This document shows positions 46,131 through 59,401 of a stretch of 64,000 nt of DNA, in pieces. The DNA is from Linnemannia hyalina (Eukaryota > Mortierellomycota > Mortierellomycetes > Mortierellales > Mortierellaceae), in the NCBI GenBank assembly GCA_019671135.1, contig JAHRHY010000017.1:248001-312000 (forward strand), read 5' to 3'. Every line of letters starts with the position of its first letter. The first letter of the stretch is position 1. The position numbers and the translations under genes were made by a program. The notes beneath the pieces were generated by a model. The model saw only the letters and a list, made by a program, of their open reading frames with translations. It had not been told where the DNA came from and did not search any database.

Positions 46131-49100
46131 TTAGAACAGGGTGTTGTTGCTGTAGGCACCATTGGAGTTTCCGTTGACGCCACCAAAGCCTGTTGGGTTC
46201 GATGCAACAAATCCGTTTGCACCCTGGAAGGGGTTGTTGTTGTTCTGGTTGCTGGTCATGCCACCAATGTTGGAGCGCTGGAAAGGGTTTGAAGCACCTG
46301 TAATCTGACCGCCCAACGCGACTGGGGCACTCGCCGTGTGATGACTATGAGTTTTGCACAATAAAGAGTAAGGTCAGAACATGCCAGTGGATCACCATTG
46401 ACTCGGTAATATAGCTCTATTCCGTTCCATTGGTATTGTACCTTGGGAGACGGAGCTGTCCAGTGTTGCCAAAGGTATCCATGCCATCCTCGCGGTTAGA
46501 AAGAGCGAAGGCCAAATGAGCATATTTTTCGTCATGAGCATTAGGACCCTTCGCGACGGGGACCTATATGACAGAAGAGGGCAGATCGATTTGTCAATTG
46601 AGAAGTTCAAACGGTTGCTGTTGAAAGAGCGTTTCCAGCGCAGCTTGAAATTACGAAGTCCTATGTTGACTTACAGCAGGCACTGCGGGAGCAGCAGGAG
46701 TAGGAGCAGCGGATGCTGCTGGGTTCATCACATTCTGGAGGAACGCAAGATCGCCCAAGGAGTTGCTGTTGTTATTGTTGTTGCTGTTGCTTCCGAATCC
46801 ATTGTTGCTGCCGAACCCATTGTTGCTGTTACCGAATCCGTTGTTGTTTCCTCCAAAGCCGTTGTTGTTGCCGTTGATACCAGACTTGAACGAATCAGGG
46901 AAAGGCTGGTTGGCAGCGGCCTTCTGGATGTTGTTGGCGCTGAAGGGGTTGTTGGATCCAATAGAGGGCGCACCAGTCATCTGAGGCATGAGCTGCTGCT
47001 GGTAAGGATTGTTCATCTGGTTCATGAAAGCTTGCTGCTGCTGCTGCAAAAGCTGCTGCTGCTGGAACTGTTGTTGCATCAACATCTGCTGCTGCATCTG
47101 CTCCTGAAGCTGCTGCTGCTGCTGGAACTGAAGGTAGGGGTTGTTTAATCCGGTAGGCTGCGACTGAATGAAGTTGTCGTTAAAGTTGTTGTTGTTGAAG
47201 CCATTGTTGTTGTTGTTGTTGTTATCAAAACCCATCTGACCCTGGCCGCCAAAATCGTTGCCGAAAAAGTCTGTGTTGTTGTTACTGTTGTTGTTCTCCT
47301 GCTGCTTCTTGGCACTGTGATAAAAAATGCAATTAATACACGGTTCACATACGGACAAAAGAAACACAATAAATGCAATTGGTCAGACATTCTGCGATCA
47401 AGGATACATACTTGGCATCAGCCTCCCAGTCCTCGGTCATGGAAAACTCGTTGTACTGCTCGACCTTCTTGGTTCTGTCTTGTTCCTCCTTCTTGCTGAG
47501 CGCCAGAGCCTTCTTCAGATCATCATCATCACTATCAATCCAATTGAAAATTGAAAAAAAAAAAAAAAAAAAAACAGTTAACATCCCGCCCATGTGTAAT
47601 TACACGACGAGAAAATATAACAGATGCCCATGCAGTACCTGTTGTCGCCTTGGGATTCACGGGCCATGCGTCTGCTCTCGTCCAAAGCTCTCTGAAGTTC
47701 ACGATCATCATCGCCGGCACCTGGGCGCTCATAGGTAGGAGTAGTAGCGTTATAGTTGTGATGACCCTCACCAGGAGCACGTCCACTCATACGGTCGTGC
47801 ATGGCTGATCTGGTTCTTCTCTCCTCCTTAAGTCGCGCCTCATCCGTGAGCAATGCCGTGATATCCTTGGCCTTTTGACGAACTAGTCCCGTGAAAAATA
47901 TACCCATTTGAAAAGCGTTAGGACCAACGGACAAGGATCGTCCTACTCCAGTCATTCTCATTGCAGCAGACAGGATATAACTTGATGATTACCGTTGGAT
48001 CCTTGATCCTTGCCATCTTCGTCGATGAACTGGAACTCTTTGAGGGTCTTGACGATGTAGAGATTATCGCGCGCGTATTTGACAACGTTCTCCGATCCTG
48101 TATGGATGATAATTAATTAATCCGAAATATATAAATTATCGCGTGCAGAACAAAGGAAGGAGCAGCAGCCCAAATGTCGAATCCCACAACACATAAAAAT
48201 AGAAAACGGTTTCCCCATTAGTTAGTTAATGTCTCTAATGCTTGTTTGTCGCACAAACCCGTGGAGTAAGGGGACGCAAAAACCACCCTTAGACCATCTC
48301 TCTCTTCTCCACTGAAACAACGTCATAGAACGTACCAACATGCAGCAGATAATCCAGAACAGTCAATGCCTATGATATATACAATCATCACCATGATGAA
48401 AGAACAGAAAACAGGTCAGTGAATGAAGTACATCGACACGGGAAAACTCTTTTGCTTATGGTTTTTTTTTGAGCTCTTGACAGCTGCACTGTTTTTTTTT
48501 GTTGATGCTCTCGCGGAGGTGTTGTTTTGTTATGTCTCTCAAGAGCAACAGAGGTCAGGACCAACGAGAGAAGAGGGGGGAAACAAGAAGCTCAACTTTG
48601 TACTAAACACATGCACACAGCGTGAGTTCTTGGTCATCTAGGAATATATTAGAATGGCGGGGCGTACCTTGAAGACATGGCGCCAGTTCTTGCCCTTGTC
48701 GTTCATGCGTTTGTCGAGGATCTCCATGATCTCCAAGAAGGCCTGCCTAAGAGCATGAAAGGAATGGTTGATGGTAAGAGAACAAGCCTTCCTTCCTGAT
48801 GTCCTTTCAACTGACTTGCCCTCGACATGAGACCGGTGTGCTTACTGGTTGAAAGTGGCGTGGGCGAGTTCGTTCATCTGCGAGCCACTGGGACCCCATG
48901 GGTCGTTGGAGGTGGCTGTGCGGACCTTTCCTTGAATATCTGTGTAGCCCTTGGAGAAGTTTTTACTAGTAGTCGTCGTCGATACATAATATACATGCGG
49001 GTTGATAAATTGTGATAAAGGGAGTGTGGATTAGGATTGCTGCTTGTGATAATTGGTATGTAATACAGTTGGTGAGGAGTTGAAGAGACGTACAGCGAGC

Positions 49101-49146
49101 GAATGGTGCTCTTGGCAGCGTAGATTGGTGCTCCTGAACCGGACAT
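46131..49146 (-). CDS. Epsin (ENTH-domain endocytic adaptor)
   Basis: Encodes a 576-residue Ent1/2-type epsin that bends PI(4,5)P2 membranes and links ubiquitinated cargo to the endocytic coat. Ten exons: 49146-49094, 48965-48846, 48746-48668, 48369-48336, 48097-47993, 47882-47639, 47531-47412, 47314-46675, 46563-46442 and 46344-46131; the frame closes. The ENTH domain (about 1-145) shows KVRTATSNDPWGPSG, FLEIMEILDKR, NWRHVFKALTVLDYLL and YIVKTLKEFQFIDEDGKDQG. Two UIMs follow: RELQRALDESRRMARES and DDLKKALALSKKEE. Then come a long Asn-rich and Gln-rich region and three NPF motifs for EH-domain partners (NPFSA, NPFQR, NPFQG). The chain ends in NNTLF, close to a clathrin-box-like end as in yeast Ent1/2. 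Exon 4 is only 34 bp. Confidence 0.95.
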
Positions 49147-52100
49147 GGCGTATTGTTATTGTCGTTGTTAGTTGTTGTTTGTTGATTGTTGTTGTTACTG
49201 GTGTTGAGGGAAGAGAAGAAGGAGGGTGTTCTCGGACTGGGTCGTTGGCAAAATAATGAAAGGGGGTATAAAACGTGAGTTGATGAAAAAGGGAGGGAGA
49301 GTGGCCAACAATCAAAAAGTGAGTGAAACGATGGTTGATGGAGTGAAGGAGAGAGAGAGAAAGGAGGGAGTGAAGAAAAGGAAGAGAGATGGGGGAGTGT
49401 GGGAGAGTAGGGGAGGAAGAAAAGAAAAAGAAGAAAAAGTGAAGGAGTGAAGAGAGAGATAAGAGTAAAGACGAGAGGGTGGCACAATAGGATCCTCTGT
49501 GAGGAGGAGAAGCACACCATTCAACTGTCTTCGAGAATATGTCACGTGCGGATCTTTTACCTGTGTGCCTGGATTTGAACAGTACAGAACCAGACAAAGA
49601 TGATTGGATCAGCGTCCGTCGACGATTTGGTGCTGATCGACTTACTGTTCCACTGTTCCCTTTTTTCTTTTATTTTTGGATGCTGGCGATGGCTACTTAC
49701 TACTACAACTTTCTCTCGTTCCACATATCCGTCCCTATGCCTACCCATGCCAATGGATTCTCGTCTTCTGATTTGCCCCTTCTCCACGAGCCTAAACGAC
49801 TCTCTGTTCTTGTAGGATGATAAGAGAGTTTGTCAATTGACTTTTAAGCCGCCAATTGAACAATTGAACACCTGAACAAAAAAATCCCCCGCAGCTCATT
49901 TTCGTATGTGGCTCAGTCATTTCTCCTTGGTGACTGTTTTCTAACTTTGAATGCCACCTAAAGAAACTAAGTGAGTAAAGGGATGTCGAGGGTGATGAAG
50001 AAAGAAAGGAACGAGTCAGAGTGATGAGTAATGTAGTCAGAATATGTTGAAGAGAAGTAGGAGATAACCGTTTATTGTCGTTGACCCTAAATAATAAAAA
50101 GGGGATGGTTGCAGCAGGGATCGATCCATTCCGAGCCTATTTTTGAACAAAGTATGTCAGAGACATGGACACACGAGATGTCCGTTTCACCTTTGACATG
50201 GAGGGTTGCGGCAGTGGGAATGACACATCAACTCCTTCTCCAAGTGATGCCAGCTACTTCTTTTTGTATGTGCTATGTGTCGTATGAGTATGTAGTATCC
50301 ATTCAGTCATTCAACATGCCTTTTGTTCGTTCTCCTTTATCAAGGAACCCCCTTGCTCCGTGCAACGTGCCGTAGCTTTCTCTTCCTGAATCCCTCCTGC
50401 TGGCCCGCTGAGCAAGAAAAAGAAAGGCAGTCCCCCTTCTGGTCACTGAGTCTGAGAGTGTTCATCTCACACTTCTGAACTTTTCGCCCAGCCATCTACT
50501 CCTTCACCCTTACTCTTCTTCGCCCTCCTTTCCTCCTTCCTCATCCACGCTTGCATCCCTACTCACCTCGCCTGAATTCCCTTTTGCCGTACCACCCTTT
50601 GTGCATCCGTTACTTCGTCCTTCTCCCCCTCCCAGACATGAACCCTGCTCTCCTCACCCTCTCCGAGTCCCATCCCTCTGCAACAACCATACCTCCGCCA
50701 CTTTAAGAATCCCCTTCTTCCTTCTTGTTATTCACAGCTACACCTGCCTTTTGACTTCCTTCACCTTTTATCTGTCCCTCTTATTTATCAGTCTTCTTTT
50801 ACCAATCCTTACACTCCACCCTACTCTTCTTTTCGACACTGGCAACACAGAACTGATCCTCTCTTCCTTTTGAGGGGAGGCCGCTTAAAAAAGAAAAAAT
50901 CATTCAAAAAAAAATCGACTCCAACCACCTATCCACCCTACTGCCCCCAACCAAACCCCATACAAATAACTCGCCGCCATCGCCTTCTATTTTCTCAGAC
51001 ATACCGAAACTGTTTTTTCCTCCTGCGCAACCAAGAACACAAAGACCACTTCCGTTCAAAGAGTAAGTGCTCATTCCTTCATCCTTTATTGTATTTCAAC
51101 TTGTATCACCTGGCTGACAAAACTGTGGCAACGACACCAACAGAACGGATAAGGCGGGGGTAACAAGCCAAAAGGCAAGGTGAAGCAGATGTAGGCGCTT
51201 TTTTATTATCGCCTCCTGTTTCTATTGACAGTAAAAAGGAAAACGAAAAAGAAGGAGCTGGGCTAGACGAGATCAAGCGTACGCTTGGATTACAAACGAT
51301 TTGAACAGCGATACGGCTAACAGAAAGAAACGGTACACAGAGTGAGTTTGTGGGGTGTAACCCGTGTGCAAGAACAGGTACAGACAGTGAGTGTGTGTGA
51401 ATGGAGGATGATGGGACACTCAGTCAAATTCAATCAGTCGTTCGTTCTTTCTCCTCTTGCCCTGTGGATATATGGACTAATAAGCAATCATATCGCATAC
51501 AAATCGTGCTCTCAACTCTTTTTCAACCATTCATTCATCCCACAGAACTACCTCCTTCCTTTGCATCCTCTCTCGTTCCCCTTGGAGTCCCTACTTGATC
51601 TTACATTTCATTATTATCCCTCCCTGTTGCTGGTCATTCGTGTGTTTTATAGCGACAAAAGAAAAACAAAGGGAAAGCGCTCTTGTTGATGAGCGATTCC
51701 AGCGCTCTCTTCATTTCCCTGGCTCATTTTTTGGGATGATGAATGGTACACACAGAGAGAGAGAGAGGAAGAGAGAAAGAAAAGAAAGAACGAGAAAAAG
51801 GGTGTGGTCTGTGTGGGGATTTATGTGGAGCAAACACTTTCTTATTCAATGAGTGAGCGAGTGGAGGTGATTGCAGAGGGTTGTTGCGTGTGACCCCAAG
51901 CGACGATGGGCTCCTCTTGATTGCGGTGGTGGTGTAGGCAGTGGGCTAGACTTGGGCGCGTGCTTTTTGCTTACTGCTTGTTTGTTGCTTCACTGTCCAT
52001 GTTGTGTGTGTGTGATCGTAACATACCTCACAAAAAAAAAGGTTTATTATCATCTCTCCTTTCTCGCTATGTCCCCTTTTTGGTATTCATCCATCATCAC

Positions 52101-52930
52101 TCATCAAAATCATTATCATGATCAGCATCTCTACATCCAAAGTATGTGTATATGCCAGGGCATCACAGCAGCACCACGACTGATTGCCTACTGCATACAA
52201 GGGACAAGGGGAGAAAGGAAAAAACAGGCATGAACCAATGCGCCCATTGCAACATACCAGATACCCAAAGAGACAAGAAGAGAAGGGACATGCATGCCAG
52301 CCTGTCATCGTTTCACTGCGGCAGTTGCAATTAGAGGTATTATGTACCCGTCTTGGGAGCAAAGAGGAAGAAGAGGCAGCATGCACAATACCAACAACAA
52401 CGAAAGGGCTGTCTGCATGTCGACAGTACTTTATTTGTGGCGTGGTACATTACGCGCTCTTATGCCATGCTTAGTTGAGTTGAGTTGAGTGGGCTACCTG
52501 AGTGAATACTTGAATGTGATTGGTCTTTGACTTGATAGAAACCAGATCCATCCCTCTTGTCCCTCTTCTCTGCCACCACCACATACACAGCAACAACAAA
52601 AACGTTCTTGAGCAATATACGATGTGAAGTAACGCTACAACCACCCTTACCTCCACTCGCATATCTACCCATTAATCGCGTCTTTCATTTCAATTACCAA
52701 TATGTTCAATCCTCTTTGTGATTACCTGCTGACTGACATCTTTCCTTTCATCTCTTTGTCGTTCTTTTTGTCCACCCTCTAGCCTAATTCATATCACATA
52801 ACCACTCACCCTCAACTTCTTAAATCGTCGCTTCCTTCTTACCTACCCTCCTACTCAAGCGCATTTTCCCACTTCTCTTTCCACGACAACCACCCATCCC
52901 CAAAACAGCAACAAGAAGACAACATCAAAA
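49147..52930. other. Long intergenic region between divergent genes
   Basis: About 3.8 kb between the epsin start (minus) and the kinase start (plus). Next to epsin it is purine-rich on plus (CT-rich leader on minus); from about 50390 to 52920 it is CT/CA-rich on plus, as for a long leader of the kinase transcript. Donor-like agagtaagtg occurs near 51058. Open frames are low-complexity. A non-coding transcript cannot be excluded, but none is supported. Confidence 0.45.
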
Positions 52931-54954
52931 ATGACCGCCATGCTGACACGCCACGAACAACGCCGCAACGTCCTTGTCTTCCCTACAGACTTTTACCGAA
53001 AACACACCGAGTCAAGCTCAAGCGACAGCAACTCGATCCCCAACCTCATGCACAACAACAATACCAACAAGTACCTTCACTCGCTAAAGCTGCAATCGCT
53101 CCAGGGCAAGGGCAAGACACGACCCAACACCAGACAACACCCATATCAACCCCAGCTTCAACAGCTGCTCTTCCAACAACCCTCAGAGCGTTTCCCCCGA
53201 ACCCGCCAGGGTCATGCCGATGCAACTCACGCTGCCTTTGGTCAAAAATACCCAGCTCAGTCGCGTACTACGAATGCTCTGACGAACACCATCCGGCCAT
53301 TAGATATCAATCTCCTCACCCCAACGAGCGCAGCACCAGAAACATTCTCCTCGCCTTCTTTTCCGTCGTCCTCTTCCTCAACTACTTCCACTACCTCCCA
53401 TCTCCACTTTGATACCCATGCCACCTCAAAGGCATCCACAATCTCCACCAACACCTCAGCAACCATGCCCAACATCAACACAAAGGTGGTGATTAGGATC
53501 CCAACCTTGGCCGCATTCACAAAAAAGCGCAAGGCCACAAGCGATCTCACCACAGCTGAATCATCTGCCGTGTCCGAGTTGAGCGGCGCTGCACCATCTC
53601 CCAATCAGAAGCGCCTCAAGATTCGACTGAAGCTCCGGTCGTTGCCCAAGGAGCAGCCTGTGGCGAAACCCGAGTTCAAGCCAGAGCCGATCGTGATTTC
53701 GGATGATAGCGACGATGACTTGACCTCGACCGAATCGATCTTGAGCCAAGACGACGAGACGGACGTGGACGAAGAGTCTAGCAACTACGCTTCAAGCAGC
53801 TCTGGAAGAGCCAAGCTTGACCATCAATTGCGACATGTTCTCAACACCATCTTTCCCAAGCGCGACGACAAGAACCGCGCCACCTTGAAGAGTGCTTTTG
53901 AGCTTTGCAGCCAGCTCCGTGACGACTACATTGTTGGGCGTTTGTTGGGAAGCGGCAGCTCTGGCTTTGTGCTGTCTGCCAAGCGCGTCTTTGACGGCAG
54001 AGAGGTATGTCTACTAAATTACTTGTGGACTTTTTGTTTTCATTGCCGCTCAATTCTTCAGAAAAAACATCCGATGCAAATTACAGCTACTTATTCAAAA
54101 CTGTTGCATGATACAATCATTCTCAATAGGTGGCGATCAAGGTCATTCCATCGGACAACAAGTACACCGAGAGCAAGTTCCGACGCGAACTCGACATTTT
54201 GAATGCGTTGACGCATGAAAACATCTTGGGTTTTGTTGAATACTTTGAGTCGCCTGACTGCAAGTTCTTGGTCACCGAGATGGGCGGATCCTCTCTGTTT
54301 GACTTTATCGAGATGCACAAGTCTCCCCAGGGCGCCGCGATAAAAAGCGGCCACTTTGGGTCTGGCATCCAGGAGAGTGTCATCCGGTCGATATTTATGC
54401 AGCTGTCGCTGGCCCTCTACGCGCTCCATCAGAATCGCATTGTCCACGGAGATATCAAGGACGAGAATGCACTGATTACCGTCGACCACAACACCAACAC
54501 CTACCGAGCCCGGATCTGCGACTTTGGACACTCGAAGCGCATCAAGGAGGGCAGTCTGCCTTCGTTCACGTTTTATGGCACGACTATCCTGGCACCACCA
54601 GAGATGGACGCCAACAATGCTCTGCGGGAGAAAATGAAGCGGAGCGATATCCAGGTTGAGCACGACGACTGGACGCGGTATTATGGATATGAGGCGGACG
54701 TGTTTGCGATGGGTCTGATGCTGTATACCCTGGTCCACGGAGACTTGCCGAGCGAGTTGATGGAGCGGGACTCCAAGCTGTCGGCTGCCTACAAGCGTCG
54801 ACGTCGATCTGTCAAGACGTTTCCTTTTTCTGTTCTCCAGAAGAACCTTGATGAGGACCTCAAGGATCTGCTGAAGAGGATGCTTGCCGTGACACCCTCT
54901 CGACGCATCACCATGGCCGAGGTCATCAACCACCCCTGGCTCACCAAGTCCTGA
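52931..54954 (+). CDS. CAMK/PIM-like serine/threonine protein kinase
   Basis: Encodes a 632-residue kinase with exons 52931-54004 and 54130-54954. The first 330 residues are disordered and Ser/Thr/Gln-rich, with a basic patch (KKRK) and an acidic Ser stretch. The kinase domain (about 338-631) has the Gly loop LLGSGSSGFV, VAIK (Lys362, the intron falls just before it), an alpha-C Glu in RRELDIL, a catalytic loop HGDIKDEN instead of HRDxKxxN, a metal-binding DFGHSKR, and an activation segment ending APPE instead of APE. The DIKDEN loop resembles PIM and PAS-kinase members. An insertion with a basic KRRRRSVK lies before the last helices. It ends RITMAEVINHPWL. Catalytic Lys, Asp and DFG are present, so activity is likely; substrates are unknown. 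Confidence 0.88.
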
Positions 54955-55476
54955 ACCACTCATCACATCATTCCTGCGCTTCATTTCTCTTACACACATC
55001 CACGCACTCACACACTCTCACGTTCTCGTTATTTACTTCTCTGTCTTTCAGCACCAGAAGCCATTTATCGCCCTTTGTTTTGTCCCCCTTCATCTCCATT
55101 TCTATGAAATCTATTCCCCATCACAGCACCCTTGCGACCAACAATCAATGCCTCCCCACTCTCTCTATCTTGTACAATGCTCCTTCTCTTTTCTCTGTAG
55201 TTTTTTCTCTTTCCTGCCTTGAATAAAAAATGGCTTTCTTCGATATGTTACGTGGTGAGCTATCTATCAGCTGACAAGAGTCCATTTCCAATTGGGCTTG
55301 CCAACCCCTTTCGCCCCATCCTCTTTCGTTCTTTATTCTTGAGCCTGTCTCCTGGCAATTAATATTTCATACAACAACCTCCTTTCCTTCCTTCTCTGAC
55401 ACCATACACTTTTTCTTTCTTTCTTCCTCCTCTTTACTGCTTCTTACGACATTGCTTGGTCATAAATAACGACACA
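54955..55476. other. Intergenic, GH95 promoter
   Basis: About 520 bp, CT-rich throughout, with ttgaataaaaaatgg near 55220 as a likely polyadenylation signal of the kinase gene. No TATA box or coding signal. Confidence 0.5.
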
Positions 55477-58400
55477 ATGCACACACCACAATCAACATGG
55501 ATGGTGGCGCTCTTGGTCTGCATGCACCAAGTCCTTGCCCACTCTCAACAACAACAATTACCGCTACAAGTTCCTTATGAACAACAACAACAACAACCAT
55601 TTGAAGTCCCCTTCTTACCTCCATCAATTCCGCCAAATGTACCCACTCCAGCACAAAACGACCCCAATTCACAATGGCCCCTGCACGGTACAGGGGCACC
55701 ACCTTCTCCTTCTTCAACGGTACCGAAAGAACCCCGTTTCCTGGGAGCCGCAGACCCGCCAACCAATTCGACACTCCGCCTGTGGTACCGTCGACCCGCT
55801 GATACGTCCTCCCTAGAACAACAAGGCATCCTGATCGGCAATGGGCGTACACAGACCGTCTTTGGAGGTGCCGTCAACTATGAACGCCTCATCCTCAGCG
55901 AAGAATCATGTTGGACTGGTGGACCTCACGAGTATTCTTCGTATTGGGGTGGGAATGTGCCCAAGGACCAGGCGGGTCCGAAACAGGAAGCCTTGGCGAG
56001 GGTACAGCAGGCACTGGCCGAGAAACGGATATTGAAGCCGAGTGTACCGTTTTTGAAGGATGTTATGGGGGATGAGGAGGGGTTTGGAAGGCAGGTTGGG
56101 GTTGTTGGGGAGATTGTGGTGGAGGAGGTGGATTTGAGGGAGTCTGTGTGGGGGTATCGAAGGGAAGTGGATCTAGAGAGGGGGATTGCAAGGGTGCAGT
56201 ATTCTGTTGGCAAGACCCTTTACTCAAGGTAATCATTCATGATCGACTTGCTTGGCATTGTTAGTATGCACATGCTTTTATTTTTTGTTTTCCTTTCGCA
56301 TTTTTCTTCCTTCCTTCCTTGTGATCATGCCCATATTCACCCTTGTTCACTTCTGTGCGGTAAATGACTCAATAGGGAGCAGTTTTGCAGTTATCCGGAT
56401 GCAGTCTGCATCCTTCGAATCCAATCCCCAACACCCAGGTCAATCAACATCAGGGTCTCGCTCTCAACTCCGCACAGCACCACAACCGCAGAGTACACAA
56501 ACATCCACAACCGACTCGGTTTCAAATCACATCTGGACTCCAATAACCTCACCATCGAAGCCCAGGTGGCCGTCACAACAGAGGGCGCCACAGGGATCTC
56601 GCTTGCAACCAGTCCACAACAGATTGTTCTCTTGGGATTCGACGCTGTTACGCTTTATTATACTTTTGGAACCGGATGGACTGCGAGTGCGTTTCCAGAG
56701 TTTACCAATCTGGATCCGCATGAGCGGTTGGTAGGTGTGCTGGATAAGGCTGTTATAGGGTGGTATGGCGATTTGGTGGCCAAGCATTTGAGTGATTATG
56801 GAGAGTTATTTTCCAGGTTCAGAGTGGAGTTTGGGGACGCTAGCCAGGACCAAGGAACTGTCAGGAACACTCTAACGACGGACCAGTTGGTGGCCAGGAG
56901 TGCGAGGGGAACTTTGCCAGCGGATGAGGAGACGTATTTGGAGACGTTGTTAGTACAGTACAGTCGGTACCTGTTGATTGCCTCGTCCAGACCAGGCTCG
57001 TTGCCTGTGACAGGAAACGGAATTTGGGCCTCGAATGACAACATCCATGCCTCTATCTCGTAAGTACCGATTTCATTTTGAAGAAAGAAAAAAAGGGGAG
57101 AGAGACGTTGTGATCAACAGCAACCTAACAACTATGATTTTCATGTGTTAAGGTCGAAATTTGGGATGAATGTCGAGTTGCAGATGCAGTACTGGATGGC
57201 CGAGACGACCGACCTGGGCGAGACCGTCACCCCTCTGATCGATTACATGGAACAGCTCCTTCAACCACGCGGCCAGGACACTGCTTCGCTTTTCTACAAG
57301 GCCCGTGGATGGACCACTCACCCCTTCTCCAACATCTGGGCACATACTGGACCTCTGTCGGATACATCTGCGAAGAATACGTTCTATTTCCCAGCGGCGG
57401 CGGCATGGCTGTGTCAACATCTCTGGGATCGGTATGTTTATTCGCAGGACGACAAGTTTCTGAAGGATCGGGCGTACAAGCTGATGAAGGGGGCGTCGTT
57501 GTTCTGGATGGATACTCTTGTCAAGGATCGTGGGAATGGGTCGCTTTTGTCGTCCCCCTCGCAGTCACCGGGACATGGACCCTTTACGGAGGGGTCGGCG
57601 CTGGATCAGCAGTTGGTGTTTCAACTTTGGAACAGGACTTTGGAGGCGGCAATATCGGTGGTGAATGAGAAGGATAAGGCGTTTGTGCAGGAGTTGACGG
57701 GGAAATTGGCGAATCTTTCGAGTGGGTTGAAAGTGGGGTCGTGGGGCCAGTTGCAGGAGTGGCATTTGGATCTAGATGAACCTGGGGAGAGGATTGCGCA
57801 TTTGGGGCCGCTTTATGCTGTCTATCCTGGTGATCAGATCTACCAGCAGGAGCAGCAGCAAGGTCCGGGGATGCAGGCAGATGGAGAGGAGGAGCCAACG
57901 ATGCAGGAGCTGGTGGAGGCTGCAAAAGTATCTCTCAGGAGCCGTGGTGCAGGATCCTTATCTGATGACGGCAACGGATATGAACAAGGGTGGTCAAGAA
58001 CCTGGCGAGCCGTGACGTGGGCCCGCGTCAACGACGGTCACCAAGCCTACCAAGCACTCTACACATTCAAGCGCCAGAACCTCGTCTCTCCAAACTTAGT
58101 CCCTCTCTCCCTTTCTGACCTCTCGGGCCATGTTGGGTTTGGCGCCGCCGTGATCGAGATGATCGTCCAGTCACCCCGTTCGGGAGACGTGAATGTCTTG
58201 ACCTGTTTTGAGGGCCTCCCTGAGCGATGGGCGAAGCAAGGGAGAGTTAATGGGTACCGGACGAGGGATGGGCATGTCGTTGGCGTGGAGTGGAAAGATC
58301 GACGGGTGGAAAGTGTGGAGGTGTATGCGGCGCTCAGGAAGGGACTTGTGAATCTGAGAGTGGCGACTTTAATGGCTGATGGTAAGGGGGTGGAGGCTAT

Positions 58401-58521
58401 TACGGTGGTGATGAAGGGGTCGAAGAAGCCGGTGCCGTTTGTGAAAGATGGAGACATTTTGAGATTTACGGTGAACAAGGGGTCGACATACCTTGTTTCT
58501 GTTGATCAGGTCGAGCAATGA
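55477..58521 (+). CDS. GH95-type alpha-L-fucosidase, probably secreted
   Basis: Encodes a 934-residue glycoside hydrolase with exons 55477-56228, 56376-57059 and 57153-58521, frame closing on TGA. The first in-frame ATG gives a signal-like start (MVALLVCMHQVLAHS), followed by a Gln- and Pro-rich spacer to about residue 90. The N-terminal domain of the family begins at LRLWYRRPA, with GILIGNGRTQTVFGG and LSEESCWTGGP. The catalytic barrel part includes YLLIASSRPGSLPVTGNGIWA, then NVELQMQYWMAETTDL, a strong GH95 signature, and FTEGSALDQQLVFQLW followed by GQLQEWHLDLDEPGERIAHLG. The C-terminus is a beta-sandwich ending in VNKGSTYLV. It would release terminal fucose from plant or algal glycans outside the cell. 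The related GH65 fold is excluded by these signatures. Substrate linkage is not inferable. Confidence 0.88.
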
Positions 58522-59401
58522 CGATGAACAAACAATAAACGCACCTTTGTTTCTGCGATTTTATTTTTGTGATATCCAAAATGGAGAAGCAAGGAAATGG
58601 AGCGAAAGGGAGGAGGCTCTGGCAGCAAACGAGTAAGAAGGACATGCACACAAAAGCATCCACGTACACAGACAACATAAACAGTTACTTTCGTTTCTGT
58701 TAGGCAGGAAAAAGAGCAAGGACAAGAATAATGTAAGAGACGTTTGACTGAAGACATGTAATGTACAGAGCGAGTGAAAATACCCATGCATACAAATCAG
58801 ACGCCCGCCTCCTTCCTGCTTCGCCAGCCTTTTGTTTTATCATTACTGATCAAACCACGAATCCCAGAGTGGCTATCCTTGGCTGACTGATCAATGATAC
58901 AGTTCTGATCAACGATGAAAAAGAAATTGGTGGCGAAACCATTTAGCTTCTACAGATCAAGCCTTTTCAAAATCCATACATGTTGCACCATTTCAACCAA
59001 AAAAAAAAAAAAAAAAAAAAAAAAGACCCCCAGGACGCGGGGAAAAGCCATAATAAAAATAGCCCTGAATGAGCTCCTACAGCTACTGCTTGCACCAAAG
59101 TTGTGAACCTTGAAAACCCTAACTTTAGATTGGAAGGCAGAGCCGAGGATGGCTAAGAGGACTAACATACAAAGTCATCTTGGAGTGACGGATTACTCTT
59201 CGCATGGACACGAGAAATAAAGAGACGAAGAAGGCATTGGTTTATGGAAACCAAAAAATAATCTCACCTTTTCGACGAAACCCAGAGTACGGTGTCAACG
59301 AAGGAAGGCGAGGACCTGTTTCAAACGAGGTGATAATTGGCGTAAAAAATGTAAGGATCCTTTCAACTGAAGAGTAAAAAACATCCTAATGGATGTGCTT
59401 G
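58522..59401. other. Intergenic with A24 run
   Basis: About 880 bp. A run of about 24 A at 59001-59024 ends near ccccaggacgcgggg; it could be the tail of an old retroposed sequence but no body is recognised. Poly-A 59376-59381 (T6 on minus) is a Pol III terminator for the tRNA-Val. Confidence 0.45.

Noticed and set aside
50601..51163. Two plus-strand frames in the long epsin-kinase gap
   Set aside because: Biased Ser/Pro/Leu/Thr composition from CT-rich DNA, no domain, and no coherent splice pattern into the kinase.
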